Below, one piece after another: positions 8,470-17,793 of a DNA stretch of 54,953 nt. Origin of the DNA: DASQEH01 sp038239485 (GTDB lineage: Bacteria > Actinomycetota > Actinomycetes > Propionibacteriales > Nocardioidaceae). The notes beneath the pieces are model-generated. The model saw nothing but the letters and a program-made list of their open reading frames with translations. It did not search any database and was not told the DNA's origin. A program made the translations under genes and the position numbers. Where the stretch lies: NCBI GenBank assembly GCA_038239485.1, contig JBBSET010000020.1:1-54953 (forward strand), written 5' to 3'. Numbering within the stretch: the stretch's first letter is position 1; the number at the start of each line of letters is the position of its first letter.

Positions 8470-10916
8470 AGCGTGTCCCCTTCACTCTCGTCGAAGTGCG
8501 GCATCGCCGAAGCCTCGGTCGGCTTGCCGCCTCCCTCGCTTCCGGCCTGGTGGATGGCTCGGTAGACGCGCTCGGGGGTGCACGGCATCAAGATGTCGTC
8601 GACGCCGAACTGCCTCACCGCGTCGACGACGGCATTGACCACTGCCGGCGTCGAGGCGATCGTTCCCGCCTCGCCGACTCCCTTGGTACCGAGCGTGTTG
8701 GTCGTCGAGGGCGACGTCGTGTGGTCGATGTCGAAGCTGATCACGTCGGCCGCGGTCGGGATGGTGTAGTCGACGAAGGACGCCGTCACCAGCGTGCCGG
8801 ACTCGTCGTGGACCGCCTCCTCGAAGAGCGCCTGGGCGATGCCCTGGACGAGCCCGCCATGCACCTGTCCGGCCACGATGAGCGGGTTCACGATCACCCC
8901 GACGTCGTCGACGGCGACGTACTTGCGCATCGTCACCTGTCCGGTCTCGGTGTCGACCTCGACGGCGCACAGGTGCGTGCCGTGCGGGAAGGAGAAGCTG
9001 ACCGGGTCGTAGGTGGCATCGCAGTCCAGGTTGGGCTCGACGCCGTCCGGCAGGTTGTGCGCGGCGAACGTGGCGAGCGAGATCTCCTGGATGGCGATGC
9101 CCTTGTCAGTTCCCCGGACAGAGAACCGGCCACCCTCGAACTCGAGGTCGGCCTCGGACGCCTCGAGCAGATGCGCGGCGATGGGCTTGGCCTTCGCGAT
9201 GACCTTGTCGGCCGCCAGGACCAGGGCCTCGCCACCAACCGTCAGCGAACGGGAGCCGTACGTGTCCATCCCCTTTGGCGCGATAGCGGTGTCGCCGTGG
9301 AGCACCTCCACGTCCTCGAACGGAACCCCGAGCCGGTCGGCGATGATCTGCGACCACGCCGTCTCGTGTCCCTGCCCGTGCGCCGACGACCCGGTGGTGA
9401 TCTCGACCTTTCCGGTCGGGAGCATCCGGACCGAGGCGTGCTCCCAGCCGCCCGCCCCGTAGTTGAGGCTGCCGAGCACCCGCGACGGCGCGAGCCCGCA
9501 CATCTCGGTGAAGGTCGAGATGCCGATGCCGAGCTGGACCGGGTCCTTGGAGTCGCGGCGCCGCTGCTGCTCGGCGCGCAGCTCGTCGTACCCGAACCTC
9601 GCCTTGGCCTTCTCGGTGGCCGCTTCGTAGTTGCCCGAGTCGTACTCGAGGCCGCACACGCTGGTGAACGGGAACTCCTCGTGCTTGATCCAGTTCTGCT
9701 CGCGGATCACCAATGGGTCGACCCCGACCTCGACGGCGAGCTCGTCCATGATCCGCTCGATGGCGTAGGTGGCCTCGGGGCGCCCGGCGCCGCGGTAGGC
9801 GTCGGTCCACGTCTTGTTGGTGAGCAGCGTGGTGCAGTTGAACTGGTAGGCGGGGAACTTGTAGATGGCGTTGAACATGAACGCCCCCAGCACGGGAACG
9901 CCCCCACCGACCAGGGCGACATAGGCGCCGAGATCGGCGAGCAGGTCGACCTTGAGGCCGGTGACCGTGCCGTCCTTCGTCGCGCACAGGGTGATGTTCT
10001 GCCACTGGTCGCGGCCGTGATGGGCGGCCATCAGCGACTCGGAGCGGGTCTCGGTGTACTTGCACGGCTTTCCCAGCCGACGAGCCACGATGAAGGTCAT
10101 GAACTCCTCCGGCGTCGTCTGCAGCTTGCCACCGAAGCCGCCGCCGACGTCGGGAGCGATGACCCGGATCTTGGCTTCGGAGACGCCGAGGACAGCAGCG
10201 AGCAGGAACCGGAGGATGTGCGGGACCTGGGTCGCCGACCACATCGTGATCTGCTCGCCGGTCGGGTCGACGACGGTAGACCGCGGCTCCATGAAGGCCG
10301 GGATCAACCGCTGCTGGCGGTACTCCCGCTCGATCACGATGCCGTTGGCCCGGGCCTCGGTGATGGCCGCGTCGATCGCGCCACCCGTCCCCGCGGTCGC
10401 CGAGTCGAACTGCCAGAAGGCCGAGTGGTTGGTGCCGAGGTCGGGGTGCGTGAGTACCTCGTCCTTCGCCGCCTCTTTCAGGTCGAGGACGGCAGGAAGC
10501 TCGTCGTACTCGACCTCGATGAGCTCGGCGGCATCCCTGGCCTCGGCCATCGTACGGGCGGCGACGACGGCGACGATCTCACCTGCGAAGGCCACGTGGT
10601 CGACTGCGATCGAGGGATGGGCCGGTGTCTTCTGGTCGGTCGTGATCGCCCAGGCGTTGGGCAGGCTGCCCTGCTCGTCGGCGATGTCGGCACCGGTCAG
10701 GACCGAGACGACATTACGCGCCGCCTTGGCTGCGGAGGTGTCGATCGAGGTGATCATCGCGTGCGCGAAGGGGCTGCGGACGACGGCGAGGTGCAGCATG
10801 CCGGGGAGCTGGATGTTGTCGGTCCACCGCGTACGGCCGGTGATCAGCCGCTGGTCCTCCTTGCGCCGACGCGAGGAGCCGACTTCCTTCGCCGGACGGT
10901 CGTCGGTGACGGTCAT
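8466..10916 (-). CDS. coxL: Form II CoxL-type molybdenum hydroxylase large subunit (locus 1)
   Basis: The 816-residue catalytic subunit binds the Mo-pterin cofactor. The active-site loop is AYRGAGR (residues 373-379), the signature of form II enzymes, rather than the AYXCSFR of true form I CO dehydrogenase. Form II proteins may oxidise CO weakly or act on other substrates. GGGFGGKLQ and the essential glutamate in GTKGVGEAGT are present. The N-terminus (SSRRRKEDQRLITGRTRWTD) and C-terminus are complete. It overlaps coxS by four bases upstream and coxM by four downstream, so the subunits are coupled. The substrate cannot be set from sequence. Confidence 0.93.
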   Translation of the reverse strand: MTVTDDRPAKEVGSSRRRKEDQRLITGRTRWTDNIQLPGMLHLAVVRSPFAHAMITSIDTSAAKAARNVVSVLTGADIADEQGSLPNAWAITTDQKTPAHPSIAVDHVAFAGEIVAVVAARTMAEARDAAELIEVEYDELPAVLDLKEAAKDEVLTHPDLGTNHSAFWQFDSATAGTGGAIDAAITEARANGIVIEREYRQQRLIPAFMEPRSTVVDPTGEQITMWSATQVPHILRFLLAAVLGVSEAKIRVIAPDVGGGFGGKLQTTPEEFMTFIVARRLGKPCKYTETRSESLMAAHHGRDQWQNITLCATKDGTVTGLKVDLLADLGAYVALVGGGVPVLGAFMFNAIYKFPAYQFNCTTLLTNKTWTDAYRGAGRPEATYAIERIMDELAVEVGVDPLVIREQNWIKHEEFPFTSVCGLEYDSGNYEAATEKAKARFGYDELRAEQQRRRDSKDPVQLGIGISTFTEMCGLAPSRVLGSLNYGAGGWEHASVRMLPTGKVEITTGSSAHGQGHETAWSQIIADRLGVPFEDVEVLHGDTAIAPKGMDTYGSRSLTVGGEALVLAADKVIAKAKPIAAHLLEASEADLEFEGGRFSVRGTDKGIAIQEISLATFAAHNLPDGVEPNLDCDATYDPVSFSFPHGTHLCAVEVDTETGQVTMRKYVAVDDVGVIVNPLIVAGQVHGGLVQGIAQALFEEAVHDESGTLVTASFVDYTIPTAADVISFDIDHTTSPSTTNTLGTKGVGEAGTIASTPAVVNAVVDAVRQFGVDDILMPCTPERVYRAIHQAGSEGGGKPTEASAMPHFDESEGDTL

Positions 10917-11410
10917 GACGCGGTCCCTTCCAATGCCGGGTCGGCGGCCGGGGCATGGCCCGCAGCGGTCTGGACGGCTCGGACGATGTTGTGGTACCCC
11001 GTGCAGCGGCAGATGTTGCCCTCGAGGCCGTGGCGGATGGCTTCCTCGCTCGGCTCAGGGTTGTCGTTGAGCAGGTCGATGGCCTGCATGATCATCCCGG
11101 GCGTGCAGTATCCGCACTGCAGCGCATGGCACTCGCGGAACGCGGCCTGCACCGGATGCAGGACGCCGTCGTGCTCGAGCCCCTCGATCGTGGTCACCTC
11201 GTGTCCGTCCGCCTGGACGGCGAGGATGTTGCACGACTTGACGCTGACGCCGTCGAGATGCACGGTGCAGGCGCCACAGTTGCTGGTGTCGCAGCCGATG
11301 ACGGTGCCGACCTTGCCCAGTCGCTCACGCAGGTACTGCACGAGCAGCATCCTCGGTTCGACTTCATCGGAGTATGACGATCCGTCGACGCTGACGCTGA
11401 TCCGTGCCAT
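10913..11410 (-). CDS. coxS: Mo-hydroxylase 2Fe-2S small subunit (locus 1)
   Basis: The protein is 165 residues with two [2Fe-2S] centres. The plant-ferredoxin type is GCDTSNCGACTVHLDG, completed by the later Cys of SVKSCNIL. The helical-domain type is QCGYCTPGMIM with CRCTGYHNIVRAV. It carries electrons from the Mo site to FAD. The tail after the second cluster is Ala/Pro-rich. It precedes coxL with a four-base overlap and is 98 bases downstream of xdhC. Confidence 0.94.
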   Translation of the reverse strand: MARISVSVDGSSYSDEVEPRMLLVQYLRERLGKVGTVIGCDTSNCGACTVHLDGVSVKSCNILAVQADGHEVTTIEGLEHDGVLHPVQAAFRECHALQCGYCTPGMIMQAIDLLNDNPEPSEEAIRHGLEGNICRCTGYHNIVRAVQTAAGHAPAADPALEGTAS

Positions 11411-11508
11411 GCAGAACCCTCCTGGGGATGTGAGACCGGGGCTGCCCTGATCGTCGCCTGTTTCGTGGCCTGAGACAAGGCTTCGGACAAATCAGGTCGG
11501 GTCGGTAG

Positions 11509-12666
11509 TCAGGCCGGATGATGGATGCGGCCGTCGCGGTCGACGAGGCGGGCTCCGCGACCGCCCCACTGCAGCGCGATGATCTCCGCGGCGATGCTGA
11601 TCGCGGTCTCCTCGGGGGTCCGGGCACCGAGATCCAGACCGATGGGCGACGACAGCCGCTCCAGCGCCTCATCGCTCACCCCGGCCTCTTTGAGCCGAGC
11701 GACCCTGTCCTGATGGGTACGACGCGAGCCCATCGCGCCGACGTAGCCGATCTCCGGAAGGCCCAGCGCGACCTGGAGGACCGGGACGTCGAACTTCGGG
11801 TCGTGGGTCAGTACACACAGGGCTGTGCGGCCGTCGACGCGACCGGCCTCGACCTCGGCGGCAAGGTACCTGTGCGGCCACGACACGACAACGTCGTCGG
11901 CGAAGGGGAACCGGGTCCGGGTGGCGAAGACCGGCCTCGCGTCGCAGACCGTGACGTGGTAGCCGAGGAAGTTGCCGACCTTGGCCATCGCGGCGGCGAA
12001 GTCGATCGCGCCGAAGACGATCAGCCGAGGTGGCGGAGCGAACGCCCAGACGAAGACCTTCATCCCCTCGCCACGACGCTCGCCGTCGGGGCCGTACTCC
12101 AGAGTGCCGCTGCGGCCGGACGCGAGCAGACCACGGGCGTCGTCGGTGACCGCGGCGTCTGCGCGGGTGCTTCCCAGCGTCCCCACCCGTGGCACGTCAT
12201 CAGGGTGCAGAGCGCGAGGATGGTCAGCGTCGGGATGGACGACGAGACGCCGACCGAGCCACGAGCCGTCGGGGTGCTCGATGACAGTCACCAGCGCGAC
12301 CGCCCTGTCGTTTCGGACGTCGTCGGCGATGGCGCCGAGCTCGGGGAAGGTCTGCTTGTCGACCTTCTCCACGAAGACGTCGAGGATGCCGCCGCAGGTG
12401 AGTCCGACCGCGAAGGCGTCGTCGTCGCTCACGCCGTAGCGCTGGAGGACCTGCTCGCCGGTGTCGACGACCGCCTGGGCCAGCTCGTACACGGCGCCCT
12501 CGACGCAGCCGCCCGACACCGATCCGACCGCCTGACCCTCGGGGCCGACCAGCATGGAGGCTCCCGGTGGTCGCGGCGCCGACTGGAAGGTGGCCACCAC
12601 TGTCCCGACACCGACGGTCTGCCCGGCATCCCACCAGGTCATCAGCTCGTCGAGCACCTCACGCAT
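11509..12666 (-). CDS. XdhC/CoxF-family Mo-cofactor maturation protein (locus 1)
   Basis: The 385-residue protein is of the XdhC/CoxI family, which handles or sulfurates the Mo cofactor before insertion into hydroxylases. An N-terminal XdhC domain (PPGASMLVGPEGQAVGSVSGG, CVEGAVYELA) is followed by a Rossmann-like XdhC_C domain (LIVFGAIDFAAAMAKVGNFL, DPKFDVPVLQVAL, YVGAMGSRRTHQDRV, IGLDLGARTPEETAISI). The start MREVLDELMTWW was chosen because it overlaps the VWA stop by eight bases and has GAGGTG upstream; a longer frame would lie inside the VWA gene. Confidence 0.9.
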   Translation of the reverse strand: MREVLDELMTWWDAGQTVGVGTVVATFQSAPRPPGASMLVGPEGQAVGSVSGGCVEGAVYELAQAVVDTGEQVLQRYGVSDDDAFAVGLTCGGILDVFVEKVDKQTFPELGAIADDVRNDRAVALVTVIEHPDGSWLGRRLVVHPDADHPRALHPDDVPRVGTLGSTRADAAVTDDARGLLASGRSGTLEYGPDGERRGEGMKVFVWAFAPPPRLIVFGAIDFAAAMAKVGNFLGYHVTVCDARPVFATRTRFPFADDVVVSWPHRYLAAEVEAGRVDGRTALCVLTHDPKFDVPVLQVALGLPEIGYVGAMGSRRTHQDRVARLKEAGVSDEALERLSSPIGLDLGARTPEETAISIAAEIIALQWGGRGARLVDRDGRIHHPA

Positions 12667-13777
12667 CGGCGACCACCTCAACCAGATCAGCGAACGCCGA
12701 CATCGAGTGTCCGGCCACGAAGTCGTCAACGTGCGGGAGCGCCGCGGCCATTCCCTGCTGGACCGGCTGGTAGCCCGCGAGCCCCCGATGCGGGTTCATC
12801 CACACCACCCGGTGGGCCAGCCGGTGCAACCGCGCCATCTGCTCCCCCAGCAGGGTCGCGTCGCCGCGCTCCCAGCCATCACTGGCCAAGACGACCACGG
12901 CACCGCGGGCCATCCCGCGCTGGCCCCAGCCGTCCAGGAAGGCCTTGAGAGTCTCACCAAGCCTGGTCCCCCCGGACCAGTCAGGCACGGTGTCTCCGGC
13001 CGCGGCGATCGCGCGGTCGGCGTCGCGCAGCCCCATCGCGGCGGTGATCCGGGTGATCCGCGTGCCCAGCGTGAACACCTCGACCACCCCGCGCGCCCAG
13101 CCGTGCTCGAACCGGTGGGACAGCCGCAGCAGCGAGTCGGCGTACGGGCCCATCGACCCGGACACGTCCAGCAGCAGCACGACCCGTCGCGCCCGGGTCC
13201 GGCGCAGTCGCCAGGCGAGGTCGACGGGTTCTCCGCTGTTGCGCAGGGTCCGGCGTAGGGTCGCGCGCGTGTCGAGGTCGCCCCGGTGCCAGGGAACCCT
13301 GCGGTACGCGGACCTCCGGGGAGGTCGTGGGTTCAGCAGTCCGAAGAGCGCGGCCAGCCGGGCTCTGTCCGCGGGTCCGAGCTCGGCGATGTCGCGATGC
13401 CTGAGCACCTCGACATCACTGACCGCCGCCCGGAAAACGTCGTCGGCGTCCTCCTCATCGGCGTCGCCGGAGTCGCGGTCGTCCTCGAGCGGCGCCTGAG
13501 TCACCGTGACTCGGGGCGGCGCCTGCCGCACGCTCTCCGGCAGGTCGCTGTGGTACCAGTCGGCGAAGACCTGGTCGTAGACCCTCAGGTCCTCAGGGCT
13601 CCCGCACAGCGTCGCCTGCCCGGCCCAGTACACCGCCCGTTCGTCGGCCATGCCGACCACGGACGCGGCGATCAGGTAGGTCTGCGCCCGGTCGGACGTG
13701 ACCCGGAGCCCAGCCGCACGGAGCGCGCTCGCGAAGCCGAGGAGCACTTCGTCAGCTTCGTGGACGACCGCGTCCAC
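12659..13777 (-). CDS. VWA-domain CoxE-like protein (locus 1)
   Basis: The 372-residue protein is a von Willebrand A-type partner of MoxR ATPases, like CoxE. In Oligotropha CoxD/CoxE build the active-site Mo-Cu centre, and the same type of role is inferred here. The MIDAS metal site DVSGSM (D204, S206, S208) begins the VWA domain, with a matching DWSGGTRLGETL segment. The GTG at 13777 lies one base after the moxR stop (TGACGTG), implying coupling. Longer upstream frames overlap moxR and read as its shadow. The end overlaps xdhC by eight bases. Confidence 0.88.
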   Translation of the reverse strand: MDAVVHEADEVLLGFASALRAAGLRVTSDRAQTYLIAASVVGMADERAVYWAGQATLCGSPEDLRVYDQVFADWYHSDLPESVRQAPPRVTVTQAPLEDDRDSGDADEEDADDVFRAAVSDVEVLRHRDIAELGPADRARLAALFGLLNPRPPRRSAYRRVPWHRGDLDTRATLRRTLRNSGEPVDLAWRLRRTRARRVVLLLDVSGSMGPYADSLLRLSHRFEHGWARGVVEVFTLGTRITRITAAMGLRDADRAIAAAGDTVPDWSGGTRLGETLKAFLDGWGQRGMARGAVVVLASDGWERGDATLLGEQMARLHRLAHRVVWMNPHRGLAGYQPVQQGMAAALPHVDDFVAGHSMSAFADLVEVVADA

Positions 13778-13778
13778 G

Positions 13779-14669
13779 TCAGCTGGCCAGCATCCGGTCC
13801 AGGGAGGCGCGGACCCGGTCCGCGTCCTCGCGGTACTTGACCACGGCGCCGAGTGTGGCCGCCGCGGTCGCGACGTCGATCGTGGCGACACCGAGGCGGT
13901 GCAGAGCACGCGCCCAGTCCAATGTCTCGGCGACGCCGGGAGGCTTGATCAGGTCGGCGGCACGCAGCTGTTGCACGAGCCCGGCGACCTGACGGGCCAG
14001 GGACTCAGACACCTCGGGGGCTCGCGACCGCACGATGTCGACCTCGCGGGCGAGGTCGGGGTGGTCGACCCAGTGGTAGAGACAGCGGCGCTTCAGCGCA
14101 TCGTGCACCTCACGGGTGCGGTTGGAGGTGACGACGACCACGGGTGGCGTACTCGCCGAGATGGTGCCCAGCTCCGGGATCGAGACCTGGTACGTCGAGA
14201 GCACCTCGAGAAGGAACGCCTCGAACTCGTCGTCGGCCCGGTCCACCTCGTCGACCAGCAGCACAGCAGGGCTCTCCTGGAGCGCCCGCAGCAGCGGCCG
14301 GGCCAGCAGGAACCGCTCGTCGAAGAGCGACCGCTCGAGCTCGGCGACGTCCTGGCCGGTCTGGTTCGGCTGACGGCCGGCTTCTACTGCGCGGAGATGG
14401 AGGATCTGGCGCGGGAAGTCCCAGTCGTACAGGGCCTGGCTGGAGTCGATGCCTTCGTAGCACTGGAGCCGGATCAGCGGGATCTCGAGGGCGTCGGACA
14501 ATGCCTCCGCGAGGGCCGTCTTGCCCGTGCCCGGTTCGCCTTCGACCAGCATCGGACGGTGCAGCTCCAGCGCCAGGAAACCGATCGTGGCCAGCGCGTC
14601 GTCGCAGAGGTACCCGGTGGCTCTGAGCCTGTCGGCCAGATCCCGCGGGCTCCCGATCGGCTCGTGCAT
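13779..14669 (-). CDS. MoxR-family AAA+ ATPase, CoxD-like (locus 1)
   Basis: The 296-residue AAA+ ATPase has Walker A GEPGTGKT (residues 44-51), Walker B VLLVDEVDRADDE (about 136-148) and a sensor segment VVTSNRTREVHDALKRRC. MoxR proteins act as chaperones with VWA partners; CoxD does so in inserting S and Cu into CO dehydrogenase. It is the first gene of locus 1, with 133 bases of divergent promoter region shared with the methyltransferase. The length fits the family. Confidence 0.92.
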   Translation of the reverse strand: MHEPIGSPRDLADRLRATGYLCDDALATIGFLALELHRPMLVEGEPGTGKTALAEALSDALEIPLIRLQCYEGIDSSQALYDWDFPRQILHLRAVEAGRQPNQTGQDVAELERSLFDERFLLARPLLRALQESPAVLLVDEVDRADDEFEAFLLEVLSTYQVSIPELGTISASTPPVVVVTSNRTREVHDALKRRCLYHWVDHPDLAREVDIVRSRAPEVSESLARQVAGLVQQLRAADLIKPPGVAETLDWARALHRLGVATIDVATAAATLGAVVKYREDADRVRASLDRMLAS

Positions 14670-14802
14670 GTGTTCAGGCTAGTCGGGCGAGACCAGCCCG
14701 CCTCACGAACCGCGCTCGCCGGACCGGACCGCGGAGCATCCAACTGACACGTGGCCCGAGCCTCGCCTCCGTCGGCCCCCCACGGCACGGCAGACTGTCG
14801 GC

Positions 14803-15435
14803 ATGGATGCGCGCGCGTGGGACCTGCGATATGCCGCTGGCGCGCACGTGGTGCAGGCGACCCCGAACGCGCTGCTGGTGGCGGAGCTCGCCGATCTCGA
14901 CCCGGGCCTGGCTCTCGACGCTGCATGCGGCGAAGGCCGCCACGCCCTCTGGCTCGCGTCTCGCGGTTGGCGGGTGATAGGCGTGGACTTCTCGGCGGTC
15001 GCGCTGCGGAGGGCCCGACAGCTGGCGCTCGACGCGGACGTCGCCGAATCCGTGGAGTGGCGAACGTCCGACGTGCTGGACATCGAGACGGAGGCGACCT
15101 TCGACCTGGCGTTGCTGTCGTACCTGCAGCTCGAAGCCGCAGAACGTCGCGCGGCCGTCCGCCGGGCCTTCGTCACCCTTCGACCGGGAGGCACCTTCTT
15201 GCTCATCGGCCACGACAGCACCAACCTCGTCGAGGGGACCGGCGGCCCCCAGGACCCGGCGGTGCTCTACACCTGCGAGGAGGTGCTCGGCGACCTCGAC
15301 GGCGAGCGCTTCGAGGTTCAGCGGGCCGAGCGCGTCACCCGGGCCGTCCGGGCGACTGTCGGCGGCCACGAGCACGCAGGCGACCCGGCGCTCACCGCCT
15401 ACGACGCCATGGTGCGGCTGGTTCGCCTGGCCTGA
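14803..15435 (+). CDS. Class I SAM-dependent methyltransferase
   Basis: The 210-residue protein has Rossmann motif I LDAACGEGRHALWLASRG (near residues 38-55), motif II VIGVDFS, and motif IV TFDLALLSYLQL. It most resembles the tellurite-resistance TehB/UbiE-like small methyltransferases, but the substrate is unknown. It is transcribed away from cox locus 1, alone, and shares an upstream region with moxR. Whether it is linked to CO metabolism is unclear. Confidence 0.85.
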   Translation: MDARAWDLRYAAGAHVVQATPNALLVAELADLDPGLALDAACGEGRHALWLASRGWRVIGVDFSAVALRRARQLALDADVAESVEWRTSDVLDIETEATFDLALLSYLQLEAAERRAAVRRAFVTLRPGGTFLLIGHDSTNLVEGTGGPQDPAVLYTCEEVLGDLDGERFEVQRAERVTRAVRATVGGHEHAGDPALTAYDAMVRLVRLA

Positions 15436-15594
15436 CGGCAGCACGCCCGGCTCGCCCCGCGGCTCGGTACAGCTGGAACCAGCACGACCCGACCCTCACG
15501 TCGCCGCGGCCATGTCGCCCTGGCCGCGCCAGCCACGTCACTCGGACCTTGCGGGAGTAGGACCCGGAGCGCGCAATCTGCCTACTATGCACCT

Positions 15595-16548
15595 GTGACC
15601 CCCACCCAGCTACGGGCCTTCGCGAATGTGGTCCGGCTGGGTTCGGTCAAGGCCGCTGCGGACGCTCTCCATGTCAGCGAGGCCGCGGTCTCGATGCATG
15701 TCGCGCAGCTCCGCAAGGAGCTCGGTGACCTGTTGTTCACTCGGACCGGGGCGGGGCTCGCCTTCACCCCAGGAGGCCTGCGCCTGGCGAGTCGGGCGGT
15801 GGAGATCCTCGGTCTCCAGGACCGGACCATCCGCGAGGTGAGCCAGGCGGGCCACGGACGACGGCTGTTGCGGATGGCTGCCTCGACGCTCTTCGCCGAG
15901 CATGCCGCTCCCGGGCTGATCGAGCTGTTCGCCGGCCGGGCCGACGACCTCGACGTCGAGCTGAGCGTGCGCCCGGCCTCGCAGTTCCCCGCGCTGCTGG
16001 CCGCCCGCTCGGTGGACATCACCATCGGTCCGCTGCCCAGCAACCTTCCCGAGGGCCTTCAGCACAAGCCGTTCCTCAACTATGAGATCCTCGCGGTCGC
16101 GGGGCCGGACCACCCGCTGGCCGGGCTGACCATCGGCGCAGCCCAGGCTCGCGCCCAGACCTGGCTGCTGGGGCCGTCGGCGGCGGGCGAGGGCGTCGTC
16201 CCGTCGATGCTGCGTCAACTGTGTGTACCCGAGCCGAACCAGCGCATCTTCCAGAGTGACGCCGCTGCCCTCGAGGAGACCAAACGGACCAACGGCATCG
16301 CGCTCGCCGTCAGGTTCGCCGTCGCGGGCGACCTCGCCCAGGGTCGGCTGGCCACGGTGGAGGGACCGGGCATGCGGGCCGGCGGGCGGTGGGGGGCGAT
16401 CGTCCTGCCACCGCACGCCCAGCTTCCAGCGACGGCCGAGCTGCTGCGGTTCATCACGACACCACGCGCCACCCAGGCGATGGTCCGTGGCGCGGGCGTC
16501 AAGGTCGGCCGGTTCAAGCCCGCGGTGCACGTCACCCTGTGGAGCTAG
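15595..16548 (+). CDS. LysR-family transcriptional regulator
   Basis: The 317-residue protein has an N-terminal winged helix (TPTQLRAFANVVRLGSVKAA, ADALHVSEAAVSMHVAQLRK) and a C-terminal periplasmic-binding-like effector domain. It starts with GTG. It sits between the two cox loci: downstream of the methyltransferase on the plus strand and convergent with locus 2. A role controlling these loci is inferred from position only. Its TAG stop shares the CTAG at 16545-16548 with the stop of the opposing VWA gene. Confidence 0.92.
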   Translation: MTPTQLRAFANVVRLGSVKAAADALHVSEAAVSMHVAQLRKELGDLLFTRTGAGLAFTPGGLRLASRAVEILGLQDRTIREVSQAGHGRRLLRMAASTLFAEHAAPGLIELFAGRADDLDVELSVRPASQFPALLAARSVDITIGPLPSNLPEGLQHKPFLNYEILAVAGPDHPLAGLTIGAAQARAQTWLLGPSAAGEGVVPSMLRQLCVPEPNQRIFQSDAAALEETKRTNGIALAVRFAVAGDLAQGRLATVEGPGMRAGGRWGAIVLPPHAQLPATAELLRFITTPRATQAMVRGAGVKVGRFKPAVHVTLWS

Positions 16549-17774
16549 CAGGCACCTCTGTCGCCGGCGATCGCGTCGAAGACGTCTGAGAGCTCCCGGC
16601 TCGTATGCGCTGGCAGGAAGTCGTGACAGAACGGCAGCGCGGCGGCCATCGAGCCCACCAGCGGAGCGAAGCCGGGTGAGGCGGCGCGCGGATTCAGCCA
16701 GATGACGCGGTACGCCCGCCGGCGCGCCCGCGCCATGACGGCGGCCAGCTGCTCCGGATCATCGCTGTCCCAGCCGTCGGAGGCGATGACCAACACCCCA
16801 CCACGGATCGAGTTGCCGTGCCGAGAGGCCAGCAGGCTCCGCAGGCTCGACGCCAGATGTGTCCCGCCGTACCTGTCGACCACCCGTGCGGTCGCGGTGT
16901 CCATCGCGACCTCGGCCGACCGGTGCTCGAGTGCCGGTGTCAGCCTGGTCAGCGACGTGGAGAACGCGAATGTCTCCGCCCGGCCGCCGCGTGCGAAGGC
17001 GCGCATCAGGTGCAGGTAGGCCGTCGAGTAGCTCTGCATGGACTGGCTCACGTCGGTGAGCATCACGATGCGGCGGGCCTGCTGCACCGGCCGCTGCCGG
17101 CGCAGCTCGATCGGCTCCCATCCCGTCCGGCGCGACTCGGCCAGCGTTCGACGCATCGCCACCCGCCCACCACTGCGGTGCAGCTCCACACGCCTGCTCC
17201 GGCGCATCGGCCACCGCTGCGCCGCCTGCTCCAGCCACTCCCCGAGCCGCGCCATCTGCTCGGGGTCCAGCTCCTCGAACGGAGTGTCGGCGAAGCGCTC
17301 GACGGCACTCGGCAGCAGCTCTGGCAGGACGGGTCCGTCGCCGGCCTCGCTCGCGGGTTCCACCCTCCTCGGCAGGGTGTGCCAGGGCAGCCCCGTACCG
17401 TCCTGCTCCTCCGCATCGTCGGCCGGTAGCGGCAGGACGACGTCGCTGTCGTCCGCTCGCGCCGCGACCCGTCGCGAGGGCGGGTCGAGGGCGAACGCTG
17501 CCTGATGGAAGATCGCGTCGAAGACACGATCGAACGCGTCCAGCTCGGCCTGACGACGGACCAGCGTGACCCTGGCCAGCCAGTACAGCTGCCTGGTGTC
17601 GCCCGGCGGGGCTGAGCCCAGCGCCTGGGTGAACGCCGAAAGGGCAGGCAGGGTGACCGGCACACCCGCGGCACGGAGGCGGGCGCCGAACGGCACCGCC
17701 ACAGCGGCACGGTCGACGCCAGCGATGAGCAGCGCGCCGCTGTGACTCCCGGCTGCCGTTCCATCACCGCTCAT
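16545..17774 (-). CDS. coxE: VWA-domain CoxE-like protein (locus 2)
   Basis: The protein is about 409 residues, with the MIDAS DVSQSM (D241) inside a VWA domain (QARRIVMLTDVSQSMQSYST, later VVDRYGGTHLASSL and GVLVIASDGWDSDDPEQL). It is the VWA partner of the preceding MoxR and the last gene of locus 2. The ATG at 17774 has GAGCAG upstream and lies 20 bases after the moxR stop. An alternative ATG at 17807 would overlap moxR by 14 bases and add eleven residues. It is clearly a paralogue of the locus 1 VWA protein. Confidence 0.87.
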   Translation of the reverse strand: MSGDGTAAGSHSGALLIAGVDRAAVAVPFGARLRAAGVPVTLPALSAFTQALGSAPPGDTRQLYWLARVTLVRRQAELDAFDRVFDAIFHQAAFALDPPSRRVAARADDSDVVLPLPADDAEEQDGTGLPWHTLPRRVEPASEAGDGPVLPELLPSAVERFADTPFEELDPEQMARLGEWLEQAAQRWPMRRSRRVELHRSGGRVAMRRTLAESRRTGWEPIELRRQRPVQQARRIVMLTDVSQSMQSYSTAYLHLMRAFARGGRAETFAFSTSLTRLTPALEHRSAEVAMDTATARVVDRYGGTHLASSLRSLLASRHGNSIRGGVLVIASDGWDSDDPEQLAAVMARARRRAYRVIWLNPRAASPGFAPLVGSMAAALPFCHDFLPAHTSRELSDVFDAIAGDRGAC

Positions 17775-17793
17775 CTGCTCAGCCGGCACCTGG

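Noticed and set aside
8496..11450. A 984-residue plus-strand open frame
   Set aside because: Antisense to coxL and coxS of locus 1, with no recognisable domain.
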